Assembly (NCBI RefSeq): GCF_000422485.1
Contig: NZ_AULW01000064.1
Span: 1 to 39,998 of the forward strand
DNA length: 39,998 nucleotides
DNA from: Paenibacillus pasadenensis DSM 19293
GTDB lineage: Bacteria; Bacillota; Bacilli; Paenibacillales; Paenibacillaceae
Reading direction: 5' to 3'
Shown piece by piece: positions 32,338-39,756 of the stretch. Positions within the stretch are counted from its first letter, which is position 1, and each line of letters starts with the position of its first letter. The position numbers and the translations under genes were made by a program. The notes under the pieces were generated by a model. That model did not search any database. It was not told the origin of the DNA and saw nothing but the letters and a program-made list of their open reading frames with translations.

Positions 32338-34164
32338 TCAGCCGCGTTCGAACAGGTTCGTCTGCGCGCCGGCAGCGCCGCTGGCCGCCTCCGCGCGGGC
32401 GGAGGCTCCGCTGGCCGGGTGCCGTCCGTCCGCTCGGGCTTGGTCAACCTGCCGTCCGCCCGCTCGTTCCTCGCCCCCCTTCGACGGACGGACGGTTGGC
32501 CCCTCCTCCGCTCTCGGAATGCCCCAGCGCAGCCGGAGGTCCGCCTTCTCGTCCCAGCTTTTGCCGGCCTCGACCGCCTCGAGAAAAGGCTCCAGCAGCG
32601 AGGCGTGCTTTCCATAGGAAGGCGCCGTCCGCAGGCTCGCCCGCAATCGCGGCAAGCAGTCCGCCATCCGCTCCCGATCCCCCGCATAATACGCCTGCGC
32701 GTACTCCGGCTCCGCCGCCGGCAGCTCTGCCAGCCAAGCCGCATCCTCTGCCGCCAGCAGGCAGACGGCGAGCGCATAACGCGCCGCGGCCGGCGAGACG
32801 AGCCAGCTCGGCAGCGTGCGGTACTCAAAGCCGCCATGCGGCTGCCGCCGGCTGTCGCCGAGCGTGCCGTAGCGCGGCCGCCGCCCTCTGCCGGCGGGAT
32901 CCTCCGCCAGCGCGAGCGGCAGCGCCGCATAGCTGTCGAGCGCGCGCAGCAGCCTCGTCGTCAGCTCGAGGCCGCTGAGATGCACATGCCCGCCGAGCGC
33001 GATGCCCGGCACCGGCATGCCGCCCGCCGCGAGCCGCATGCCCGGCTCGGCCGCGCCGCGGCGGGACGCCAGCGCCAGCAGGCGCCGAATCCGCCGGAGC
33101 AGCTCCTCCGGGTCCTCGGCCGGCTCCGGCCGCAGCTCGCCGACCGGCTGGCGCAGGCTTTGCCCGGCGACAAGCACGTCGCTGCCGACCGGACTGTGCA
33201 GCCCGCCGAGCCGGGAAGCGGAGGCGACCCGTCCGTCGGCGCGCAGCAGCAGGAACTCCGGATCCGCGCCGAGGCGCAGCGGACGGTCTGCTTGCCCGCC
33301 GGCACGCTGCGCCTCGGCCCGGACGACGGCCGCGAGCCGCGACGCCGCATCTGCCCAGCGCTCCGCCGCCGGCGGCGGCAGCCGCTCCGCCTCGGGCGGC
33401 AGCCCGCCCGGGCCGACGGGCCGAAAGATGCGGCTGCCCGCGAGGCGCAGCCCTTCGAGCCGCATACGTCCGTCGTCGGCGACGCGCACGAGCAGCTCGG
33501 CGGCATCCAGGCCGAGCTCGTAGGCCGCGCGCCAAGCCAGCCTGCCCGCGCGGCGCAGCTCCGGATCCTGCGCGCCGGTCGCCGCGACGCTAGATGCCGC
33601 GTCGTCCGGCGCCGGCGCGGCCGGCAGGCTCGCCCGTCCGATGCCCGGACGGACGCGAGCCGTCCACAGCGTCTCCAGATGGAAGACGCCGATCCAATAC
33701 AGCCGGCCCGAGCTGCCGAACGCTTCGGCGCGCCCGCTCGTCCCGTCCTGCCGCTGCTCGGCGTCCTCGCGCCCGGCGCGGATGCCGGCATGGCCAAGCC
33801 TCCGGGCCATCCGCTCCGGCCCCATCGCCGCTGCATCGGCTGCTCCGGCGTTCAACACCCACGGGCTCCCGCCATCCGGCGCCGTCCATCCGCCCCAGCG
33901 CGCGCCTCCCCAGAGCAGCACCGCGTCGTAGCGGGACAGCTCCGTCCCCGGCCGCCAGCGCTCCGCAGGCGGCAGCGGCGATGCTTCCCTGCTCGTACCG
34001 CCTTCCACTGCCCTGCCCGTACCGCCGACCGCCGCCCTCCCCATATCGCCATACGCTTCCCTGCCGGTACCTCCATACGCTCCCATGCCCGTGCCGCCGA
34101 CCGCTCCGCCGTCCGCCCCGTCCTCCCCCTCGTCTCCGCAGCATAGCCACAGCCTGCCCGCCAT
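32338..34164 (-). CDS. Phage phiEco32-type COOH-NH2 ligase (amidoligase) with divergent N-terminus
   Basis: The product has 608 residues. The C-terminal half has the hallmark motifs of the phiEco32 gp24-like amidoligase family (PF14395): LGADPEFLLL (about 299), VGELRP (342), GGHVHLSG (391) and GGFEYRTLPSWL (445). Such enzymes, related to glutamate-cysteine ligase, join an amine to a carboxylate with ATP. Residues about 21-60 are a Gly-rich imperfect repeat (GGTGREAYG-like units). Residues 65-260 resemble fragments of a YheC/D-like ATP-grasp protein (YDAVLLWGG, RAAYELGLDAAELLVRV). It is directly next to cotE. I infer a spore-envelope or cell-wall role; the substrate is unknown. Confidence 0.82.
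   Translation of the reverse strand: MAGRLWLCCGDEGEDGADGGAVGGTGMGAYGGTGREAYGDMGRAAVGGTGRAVEGGTSREASPLPPAERWRPGTELSRYDAVLLWGGARWGGWTAPDGGSPWVLNAGAADAAAMGPERMARRLGHAGIRAGREDAEQRQDGTSGRAEAFGSSGRLYWIGVFHLETLWTARVRPGIGRASLPAAPAPDDAASSVAATGAQDPELRRAGRLAWRAAYELGLDAAELLVRVADDGRMRLEGLRLAGSRIFRPVGPGGLPPEAERLPPPAAERWADAASRLAAVVRAEAQRAGGQADRPLRLGADPEFLLLRADGRVASASRLGGLHSPVGSDVLVAGQSLRQPVGELRPEPAEDPEELLRRIRRLLALASRRGAAEPGMRLAAGGMPVPGIALGGHVHLSGLELTTRLLRALDSYAALPLALAEDPAGRGRRPRYGTLGDSRRQPHGGFEYRTLPSWLVSPAAARYALAVCLLAAEDAAWLAELPAAEPEYAQAYYAGDRERMADCLPRLRASLRTAPSYGKHASLLEPFLEAVEAGKSWDEKADLRLRWGIPRAEEGPTVRPSKGGEERAGGRQVDQARADGRHPASGASARAEAASGAAGAQTNLFERG
33985..34104. repeat. Degenerate tandem repeat coding the Gly-rich insert of the amidoligase
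   Basis: About four to five imperfect units near 27-30 bp encode GGTG-R/M-x-A-Y/V blocks such as YGGTGREAYG and VGGTGRAVEGGTSREA. Repeats of this kind can expand or contract by slippage, keeping frame when the unit is a multiple of three. Confidence 0.65.
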
Positions 34165-34259
34165 GCCGCATCCCTCCCGTCGTCCCGCCGGCGGACGGAA
34201 GGCTCGCGTCTCGCCTCATGCGGCGATCCAAGCCCCGCCGATCCGGGCGGCCGCAGATG

Positions 34260-34282
34260 AAAAAAAGAGGGCTTTCGCCCTC
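34260..34282 (-). terminator. Intrinsic terminator of cotE
   Basis: GAGGGC and GCCCTC pair around a 4-nt loop, followed on the minus strand by TTTTTTT. It lies about 55 nt after the cotE stop. Confidence 0.9.
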
Positions 34283-34337
34283 GAATCGTTCCGACTGCCT
34301 GCATACCCTGCAGTAAGCCCTGCAGCAAGCCCTTCGT

Positions 34338-34904
34338 TTACAGCTCGTCGTCGAGCAGATCGGGGTCCAGATCCTCGAAGCTGCCGTCACCGTCGTCGTA
34401 GCCGTATTTGTCCTTGCCGTCGAAGTCGTCGCAGCCGCCCGGGACGACGGCTACGCACACCTTCGTCTCGGCGATCATCTCGACGCTGAACTCGCGCTCC
34501 ACGCGCACGACGACCGAAGAGCCGCTCGAGGAGATGTTCGCCTCGATGCAGTTCGGCTCCTGCGTCGACTCCGCCGATACTTCCTCCGTCGAAGCCCGGT
34601 GCTTCGGGTCGACATAGGACAGCGGAATGTTCTCGACGTAGGAGACCGTCTCCTTCGCGACATCCGTCTGCGAGTTTTTGTTGTACGAATACCAGATGTT
34701 GATGTCGTACGATCCGACCACCTCGATGCCGTCTCCCGACCGAACCGCCTCGTATTGGTGGTTGATTACCCAAGCGCCCAGGATGCTGGTGGGGCGGTGA
34801 GGGGGAGTGACGGTATGGGACACCGTCGAGAACTTGCGACCTTTCCCGCAGACAGCTTTCGTGATGATCTCTCTAGTCTGAAGCTGTTTATCTGCAATCG
34901 TCAT
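34338..34904 (-). CDS. cotE: Outer spore coat morphogenetic protein CotE
   Basis: I choose the ATG at 34904 (188 residues, close to the 181 of B. subtilis CotE), with GGAGGTTAAACGA just upstream. The sequence starts MTIADKQLQTREIITKAVCG and contains SHTVTPPHRPTSILGAWVIN, SYDINIWYSYNKNSQT and a strongly acidic C-terminus (DDGDGSFEDLDPDLLDDEL), all CotE hallmarks. CotE organises the outer coat around the forespore. In B. subtilis cotE sits next to mutS. Here the amidoligase, kinase, exporter and MocR genes lie between them. Confidence 0.95.
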   Translation of the reverse strand: MTIADKQLQTREIITKAVCGKGRKFSTVSHTVTPPHRPTSILGAWVINHQYEAVRSGDGIEVVGSYDINIWYSYNKNSQTDVAKETVSYVENIPLSYVDPKHRASTEEVSAESTQEPNCIEANISSSGSSVVVRVEREFSVEMIAETKVCVAVVPGGCDDFDGKDKYGYDDGDGSFEDLDPDLLDDEL

Positions 34905-34939
34905 TTCGTTTAACCTCCTCCATGCCATCATTCCTTACA

Positions 34940-34967
34940 AGTGTATGCAGGTCATTCGTCTAGGGTG
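34940..34967 (-). promoter_or_regulatory. Candidate sporulation-sigma promoter of cotE
   Basis: On the minus strand CATACACT (34947-34940) is a good sigma-E/sigma-K -10 box, and CACC (34967-34964) lies 16 bp upstream, the spacing for a sigma-K -35. B. subtilis cotE has sigma-E and sigma-K promoters. It would start about 30 nt before the ATG. Confidence 0.55.
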
Positions 34968-35092
34968 ACTGCTTTCTTCATTCGGACGCCGCAACGAATT
35001 ATACCTGTTCCATTGTATGGGGCAGGCCGGAGGAACATGACACAGGGGCGGCCGTCGGCCGAAAAAAAGTCTGTCCCGAGCCGCGGACGCGG

Positions 35093-36088
35093 TCAGCGGC
35101 CTGAAGCGGCGGCCTCGTCGCCGCCTTCCTCGCGCCGCTTCTTCAGGCGGCTCGCCGTGTCGAGGAAGCGGTCCAGCTCCACCGTGAACTGGAGCAGCGC
35201 CGAGCGGATCTCGAACTCCTCGCGCGTGCGCGGCAGCTCCATCGAGCGGAAGCTCTGGCGCAGGGCGGCCAGCGCCTCGCGCGGCCCGCTTTCATAATAG
35301 TCGGAGCGGATCGCCGCCTCCATCGTCTCAAGCAGCTCGGCGATGCGCTCGGCCTGCGGCACCGCTTCCCGGTCGTACGCATGAGCGAGCAGCTCCATCA
35401 TCGAGCCGATGCTCTCGAGCTGCCGGCGTCTCATGCCGAAATAATCGTTCCAATAAAACCGCGGCGCCCACGGCCGGTTGTGCTGCTCGCGCAGCGCCCG
35501 CTCGAGCCCTTCCCGCACAAGCCCGTCCGCCTGCAGCAGCTCCGCTCCGTCCCATAGCGTGTCGGGCTTGCGCATGACCGCCGCCATGCCGGCGAACAGG
35601 CCGGCAAAGCGGTCCTCGACGAGCGTCCGCAGCTCCGCCAGCCGGCTGCGTTCGCCCGGCATGTAGGCGTTGTTGATCAAGGAGGCGCAGCCGAGCCCGA
35701 CGAGCAGCAGCAGCACCTCATTGACGAGCAGCTCCAACGTCACCTCGCCGGCCGCATACACATGGAACACGAGCACGCTCCCCGGCACGATGCCGCTCTG
35801 CAGCTTCAGCCGCGACAGCACCGGGAAGACGAGCAGCACATAGATCGCCGCCGTCCAGATCGCATATCCGATCGCCTCGAACAGCACGGAGGAAGCCGCG
35901 AGCGCGAGCAGCGAGGCGCTGACCCGCTCGAACAGGCTGCGCAATCCGCTGCGCCTCGTCACCTCGACGCCGAGTATCGCCAGCACGCCGGCGAACAGCG
36001 GCTGCTCCAGGTCCAGCAGCTGCGCCGTCGCGATCGCCGCCGCCACCGCCGCCGCCGTTTTCGCCACTCTCCAGCCGATCCACTTCAT
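35093..36088 (-). CDS. FUSC/aromatic acid exporter family protein (DUF939-like)
   Basis: I choose the ATG at 36088 (331 residues). It overlaps the stop of a 27-residue leader ORF (ATGA), and the alternative TTG at 36124 has no ribosome-binding site. The first 165 residues hold about five transmembrane helices (RVAKTAAAVAAAIATAQLL, FAGVLAILGVEVTRRSGLRS, IWTAAIYVLLVFPVL and others). The rest is a soluble helical domain (RFAGLFAGMAAVMRKPDTLW…FYWNDYFGMRRRQLESIGSM). Relatives include B. subtilis YqjA; transport of aromatic acids is inferred from family. A possible weak terminator (small stem then TTTTTTT, 35068-35062) follows. Confidence 0.85.
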   Translation of the reverse strand: MKWIGWRVAKTAAAVAAAIATAQLLDLEQPLFAGVLAILGVEVTRRSGLRSLFERVSASLLALAASSVLFEAIGYAIWTAAIYVLLVFPVLSRLKLQSGIVPGSVLVFHVYAAGEVTLELLVNEVLLLLVGLGCASLINNAYMPGERSRLAELRTLVEDRFAGLFAGMAAVMRKPDTLWDGAELLQADGLVREGLERALREQHNRPWAPRFYWNDYFGMRRRQLESIGSMMELLAHAYDREAVPQAERIAELLETMEAAIRSDYYESGPREALAALRQSFRSMELPRTREEFEIRSALLQFTVELDRFLDTASRLKKRREEGGDEAAASGR

Positions 36089-36168
36089 GCCGCCACCATC
36101 CCGCTTTCCCGCCGATCTAGCCAAAAAGCTCCGCCGGCAGCCGGCGGGCGGCTGCGGCGGAGCCGCAT
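36085..36168 (-). CDS. Candidate 27-residue Arg-rich leader peptide upstream of the FUSC gene
   Basis: An ATG at 36168 with AAAGG 6 nt upstream opens 27 codons, starting MRLRRSRPPAAGGAFWLDRR, ending at TGA 36085 and sharing ATGA with the FUSC start. The frame runs through both arms of the terminator hairpin at 36163-36128, so translating ribosomes would disrupt it. Its early codons are Arg- and Pro-rich. No homologue is recognised, and it could be a chance ORF. Confidence 0.4.
   Translation of the reverse strand: MRLRRSRPPAAGGAFWLDRRESGMVAA
36123..36163 (-). terminator. Intrinsic terminator/attenuator in the FUSC leader
   Basis: GCTCCGCCG and CGGCGGAGC pair, with an inner CAGCC/GGCTG stem, and TTTTT follows on the minus strand. 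It lies only about 15 nt after the expected start of the FUSC transcript and 35 nt before its ATG, so it may be an attenuator. It could instead simply end the upstream ABC operon, about 100 nt after its last stop codon. Confidence 0.85.
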
Positions 36169-36184
36169 GGCTCGCCTTTGTTCC

Positions 36185-36213
36185 ATCGTAGATCGTCGCC
36201 TGCCGAACGTCAA
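36185..36213 (-). promoter_or_regulatory. Candidate promoter of the FUSC leader
   Basis: On the minus strand TTGACG (36213-36208), a 17-bp spacer and TACGAT (36190-36185) give a good sigma-A promoter, starting near 36178 and reading into the terminator hairpin and leader ORF. Confidence 0.6.
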
Positions 36214-36263
36214 CCGGGTCGAGGCGGTCCGCCCGCCCCGCGCCGCAGCATTCCGGTCAGCCG

Positions 36264-37169
36264 CTAGTCGCGTCCGCCGGAGACGATCCGCTTTTCCAGC
36301 AGCGCCACGGCCTGGTACATGAGCGTCGCGGCGACAGCGATGACGACGAGCGTGGAGAGGACAAGCGTGAAGTTGAACACCTGGAAGCCGTAGATGATCA
36401 GATAGCCGAGTCCTTCCTTGGCCACCAGGAACTCGCCGACGATGACGCCGACCCAGGCGAGCCCGACGTTCACCTTGAGCGTCGAGATGATGACCGGGAA
36501 CGAGCCCGGCAGGATGACGAGGCGGAACAGCTGCCAGCGGGAGCCGCCGAGCAGCCGCACGACCTTCACGAGTCCCGGCTCCATGTCGCGGAACCGGTTG
36601 CAGATGCCGATCGTCGTCACGATGACCGTCATCGTCAGCGTTACCGCCAGGATCGAGACGAAGCCCTGTCCGAGCGCCACGATGAAGATCGGCCCCAGCG
36701 CCACCTTCGGCAGGCTGTTGAACACGACCAGATACGGATCGCATACCCGCGCCAGAAAAGGAAACCACCAAAGCAGCGCCGCGAGCGCCGTGCCGAGCAG
36801 CGTCCCGAGCAGGAAGCCCGAGGCGGTCTCCGCCACCGTCACGCCGACATGCGGCCACAAGGTGCCGTCCGCCGACGAGCTGGCGAGCAGCCCGGCGATT
36901 TTGGACGGGTAGCTGAACAGCAGCGGATCGATCCAGCGCAGCCGGCCGGCCGCCTCCCAGAGCCCGAGCAGCGCGGCCAGCACGAACAGCTGCACGCCGA
37001 GCACGGCGGCGCCGATTCTGCGGCTGCGCTTCATATAAAGGCGATGCAGCTCCGCCAGCCGGCTCTCCGGCACCGACGACAGCGACAGCCGCTTGCGGCC
37101 GCCCCTTCCGCCCTTACGGCCGGAGCCGGGGGAGCCTCCGCTGCCGCTCCATACTTCGAGCTCGTTCAT
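36264..37169 (-). CDS. ABC transporter permease (SsuC/ThiX type)
   Basis: I choose the ATG at 37169 (301 residues), which overlaps the ATPase stop (ATGA). It has about six transmembrane helices after a basic, Gly-rich N-terminus. The BPD_transp_1 signature is visible as VKVVRLLGGSRWQLFRLVILPG, including the EAA-type loop that contacts the ATPase. It belongs to the nitrate/sulfonate/taurine/thiamine-precursor group; the substrate is not decided by sequence. Last gene of the operon. Confidence 0.9.
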   Translation of the reverse strand: MNELEVWSGSGGSPGSGRKGGRGGRKRLSLSSVPESRLAELHRLYMKRSRRIGAAVLGVQLFVLAALLGLWEAAGRLRWIDPLLFSYPSKIAGLLASSSADGTLWPHVGVTVAETASGFLLGTLLGTALAALLWWFPFLARVCDPYLVVFNSLPKVALGPIFIVALGQGFVSILAVTLTMTVIVTTIGICNRFRDMEPGLVKVVRLLGGSRWQLFRLVILPGSFPVIISTLKVNVGLAWVGVIVGEFLVAKEGLGYLIIYGFQVFNFTLVLSTLVVIAVAATLMYQAVALLEKRIVSGGRD

Positions 37170-37963
37170 CCCGCCTCTCCCCCTTCCGCTTCTCCGGCGC
37201 TCATCTCCAGCCACAGCTCGTCGAACACGGCCTGGAACGCCGGATGCTTGCGCGCCTCCGTCGGCGCCAGCCTCCGCAGCTCCGGCGGCACGGCGATCTC
37301 GGCCCGGATGCGGCCGGGATGCGGCGCGAGCACGATGACGCGGTCGCTCATCGCCGCCGCCTCGGCCAGATCATGGGTGACGAGCACGGCCGTCTTGCCG
37401 AGCCGCCGCAGCGTCGCCTGCACGAGGTCCTCCAGCTGCATCTTGATCTGCATGTCGAGCGCCGAGAACGGCTCGTCGAGCAGCAGCACCTCCGGATCCG
37501 GCGCGAGCGTGCGCGCCAGCGCGACGCGCTGGCGCATGCCGCCCGACAGCTCGCCGGGGTAGCGGCCGCCCGTTCCATCCAGGCCGACCTCCGCCAGCAG
37601 CCGACCGGCCGCCTCGATCCGCGCCGCGGCAGGCGCCCCTCCGATCTCGAGGCCGAGCGCGGCATTGTCGAGAATCGTGCGCCACGGCAGCAGGCAGTCC
37701 TGCTGCAGCATGTAGCCGACCTTGGCGGAAGGCTTCTCGACCTCCCGGCCGCCTACCCGCACCTCTCCGGACGCCGGCCGCAGCAGCCCTGCGAGCAGGC
37801 TGAGCACGGTCGTCTTGCCGCAGCCGCTCGGCCCGACGAGGCTGACGAACTCGCCGCGCCCGACGGCCAGGCTGAGCTCCTCCACCGCCAGCGACGCGCC
37901 TTGCCGGCCGACATACACATGCGACACCGAGCGCAGCTCCAGCATAACGCTTCTCTCCGCCAT
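37166..37963 (-). CDS. ABC transporter ATP-binding protein (SsuB/ThiZ type)
   Basis: I choose the ATG at 37963 (265 residues), with GGAGG 6 nt upstream. It has Walker A GPSGCGKTTVLSLLAGLL, Q-loop MLQQDCLLPW, signature LSGGMRQRVALARTLA, Walker B VLLLDEPFSALD and the switch His in LVTHDLAEA. It energises the importer from the cytoplasmic side. It starts 34 nt after the substrate-binding gene. Confidence 0.93.
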   Translation of the reverse strand: MAERSVMLELRSVSHVYVGRQGASLAVEELSLAVGRGEFVSLVGPSGCGKTTVLSLLAGLLRPASGEVRVGGREVEKPSAKVGYMLQQDCLLPWRTILDNAALGLEIGGAPAAARIEAAGRLLAEVGLDGTGGRYPGELSGGMRQRVALARTLAPDPEVLLLDEPFSALDMQIKMQLEDLVQATLRRLGKTAVLVTHDLAEAAAMSDRVIVLAPHPGRIRAEIAVPPELRRLAPTEARKHPAFQAVFDELWLEMSAGEAEGGEAG

Positions 37964-37997
37964 CCGCTTCCTCCTCTCCCGCCGCCCTCTCGGCGCT

Positions 37998-38993
37998 CTA
38001 CTTGCCGGCCTTCTCCGCGAAGGAGTTGTCGACCAGCTTGCCATGCTCCGCGCGCTCCTTGAGCTCGCCTGCCGACGTCATGACGTCGAGCAGATTGTTC
38101 CATTCCTGCTCGTCGATGATCGGGTTCTCGGCATAGGAGCCTTGCTGCTTGTAGCGGTCGATCGAGGAGACGAGGATCGCTTTGTCGGTATTCGGGAAAT
38201 ACGTGCCGACAGCGTCCGCGATGTCCTCGGCGCTATGCTCCTTCACCCAGGTCTGCGCCTTCTGCAGCGCGTCCGTGAACTTCTGCACCGTATCGGCGTT
38301 CTTCTCGATATAGCTCTGCTTGCTCATGAATGCCGTATATGGCAGCTTGCCGCTCTCCACCCCGAACGAGGCGACGACCTTGCCCTTGCCTTCCTGCTCG
38401 ATCATCGACGCCTGCGGCTCGAACAGCTGCACGTAGTCGCCGGTGCCGGAGGCGTAGGCGGCCGTGATGTTGGCGAAGTCGATGTTCTGGATCAGATCGA
38501 GATCCGCGTGCGGATCGATCCCATGCTTCTTGAGCGCGAACTCGCCGGCCATTTGCGGCATGCCGCCTTTGCGCTGACCGAGGAATTTCGCTCCCTTGAG
38601 GTCGTTCCAGTCAAGCGGCTTGCCCGAGCGGGACACGAGGAAGGTGCCGTCCGTCTGCGTCACTTGGGCGAAGCTCAGGACCGGATCGTCCGCGCCTTGC
38701 TGGTAGACGTAGATCGACGTCTCCGGACCGACCAGCGCCACGTCGACGCCGCCGGACAGCAGCGCCGTCATCGTCTTGTCGCCGCCGGCCGTCGTCTGCA
38801 GCTCGACGTCCAGCCCCTCTTCCTTGAAAAAGCCTTCGGCCAGCGCCACGTACTGCGGAGCGTAGAAGACCGAGCGGGTCACCTCGCCGATGCGCACCTT
38901 GACCGCCTCTTCCTTCCCGGCGCCGCATCCGGGCAGCGCCGCCATCGCCAGCGCAGCCGCCAGCATCAGCCCCGCGATCGCCTTTCGATTCAT
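37998..38993 (-). CDS. ABC transporter substrate-binding lipoprotein (SsuA/ThiY, NMT1-like)
   Basis: The product has 331 residues with a lipoprotein signal (LMLAAALAMAALPGC). The mature part is NMT1/SsuA-like: VFYAPQYVALAEGFFKEEGL, TAGGDKTMTALLSGGVDVAL and ETSIYVYQQG. It captures the substrate outside the membrane for the two genes that follow. The family covers aliphatic sulfonates, taurine, nitrate and pyrimidine thiamine precursors. No TPP riboswitch is visible upstream. GGGAGG precedes the ATG by 9 nt. Confidence 0.9.
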   Translation of the reverse strand: MNRKAIAGLMLAAALAMAALPGCGAGKEEAVKVRIGEVTRSVFYAPQYVALAEGFFKEEGLDVELQTTAGGDKTMTALLSGGVDVALVGPETSIYVYQQGADDPVLSFAQVTQTDGTFLVSRSGKPLDWNDLKGAKFLGQRKGGMPQMAGEFALKKHGIDPHADLDLIQNIDFANITAAYASGTGDYVQLFEPQASMIEQEGKGKVVASFGVESGKLPYTAFMSKQSYIEKNADTVQKFTDALQKAQTWVKEHSAEDIADAVGTYFPNTDKAILVSSIDRYKQQGSYAENPIIDEQEWNNLLDVMTSAGELKERAEHGKLVDNSFAEKAGK

Positions 38994-39033
38994 GTCAGAT
39001 AGCCTCCCTTGGGTTCGAACGTTCTGTGCTGTA

Positions 39034-39067
39034 GCCTATGCGCGGCTGGCGGGAGGGGTGCATAGGC
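39034..39067. promoter_or_regulatory. Dyad upstream of the ABC importer operon, possible operator
   Basis: GCCTATGC (39034-39041) and GCATAGGC (39060-39067) are perfect 8-bp inverted copies with an 18-bp spacer, ending 41 nt before the substrate-binding gene's ATG. It could be an operator or an mRNA hairpin in the leader. Confidence 0.4.
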
Positions 39068-39095
39068 CGCACGCCGCATGAGGACGGCTTGAAAA

Positions 39096-39125
39096 GCAAA
39101 CAGCCGGGGGCAGATTTGCCCCGGC
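39096..39125 (-). terminator. Hairpin with T-rich tail, probable terminator
   Basis: GCCGGGG and CCCCGGC (39103-39125) pair, with further inner pairing (GCA/TGC) and one bulged G. On the minus strand TGTTTGCTTTTC follows. It would stop transcription coming from the transposase side before the ABC operon. Confidence 0.55.
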
Positions 39126-39167
39126 ATGGACCGGCTCGCGCGTCGTGGAGCGGGCATCGTCACCGGC

Positions 39168-39341
39168 AGCGCTTGCCTGGCGGAGCTGGCACTGTAACCG
39201 GAGGCGCTTGTACGGCGGAGCCGGCTCCGAAACCGAGGCGCTTGTACGGCGGAGCCGGCTCCGAAACCGGAGGCGCTTGTACGGCGGAGCTGGCTCCGAA
39301 ACCGGAGGCGCTTGTACGGCAGAGCTGGCTCCGAAACCGGC
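39168..39341. repeat. Five tandem copies of a 34-35 bp repeat with a 14-bp palindrome
   Basis: Units start at 39168 (degenerate), 39203, 39237, 39272 and 39307. Most carry GGCGCTTGTACGGCGGAGC followed by cGGCTCCGAAACCGGA. Units 2 and 3 contain the perfect palindrome CGGAGCCGGCTCCG; units 4 and 5 have one or two substitutions in it. There are no unique spacers, so it is not a CRISPR array. The rest of 39126-39558 holds no convincing gene. Confidence 0.9.
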
Positions 39342-39558
39342 ACCCGCTTCGCGGAGCGGGAACTCGTTCCGGCCTCCAAGGGAACCGCTGCCGCTTCTCC
39401 ACGAGCCCCCGTCCGCTTCGCTCTCCGGTTCCCCATCGGCTGCCGCTTCGCTTGCCAGCCGCAATCCGATTGCACGCCGTTTGGCTCTCCTCACCCCCGA
39501 GCCCTTCGTTATCGGGCCTCCGGCCAGCCCGCAACTCGATTTTTTCGACTTGCTCGCG

Positions 39559-39700
39559 CCGAGTTGCTCGGTTTTTCCGCGCAACTCCGCCCGTTTCCCT
39601 TGCTGCACACCCGAGTTGCTCGGTTTTTCCGCGCAACTCCGCCGTTTCTCCCGCTGCACGTCCGAGTTACTCGGTTTTTCCGCGCAACTCCGCCCGTTTC
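39559..39700. repeat. Three intergenic hairpin repeats, period 51-52 bp
   Basis: Copies start at 39559, 39611 and 39662. Each has CCGAGTTGCTCGGTTTTTCC, then GCGCAACTCCGCC and a variable tail. GAGTTGC pairs with GCAACTC and CGG with CCG around a TTTTT loop, with one mismatch between. The third copy has GAGTTAC, which loses one pair. It looks like a REP/BIME-type intergenic element family. Confidence 0.88.
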
Positions 39701-39701
39701 C

Positions 39702-39756
39702 GGTCAAGTCCATAATTGTGTGTAAAAACACTTCTCGGTAGAAAATGGAATCGGGT
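39702..39756. mobile_element. Probable terminal region of an IS256-family element
   Basis: The stretch between the last hairpin repeat and the transposase stop contains GGTCAAGTCCATAATTGTG followed by TGTAAAAACAC, which resembles the TGTGT-A-rich ends of IS256-family elements. The exact tip cannot be set because the other end is outside the window. Confidence 0.5.

Noticed and set aside
36169-36858. 257-codon minus-strand ORF overlapping the ABC permease in another frame
   Set aside because: It is a frame shadow of the permease. Only its last 27 codons, after the 36168 ATG, are considered as a possible leader peptide.
38994-39126. TPP riboswitch before the NMT1/ThiY-like operon
   Set aside because: The conserved CTGAGA and ACCC/CTGATC-type core segments of a TPP riboswitch are not seen.
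39168-39341. CRISPR array
   Set aside because: The repeats are directly adjacent without unique spacers, and no cas genes are nearby.
39036-39731. Minus-strand ORFs of 130-230 codons across the repeat region
   Set aside because: They are built from the tandem and hairpin repeats, giving repetitive Pro/Lys/Arg-rich products in several frames. The DNA repeats explain them better.
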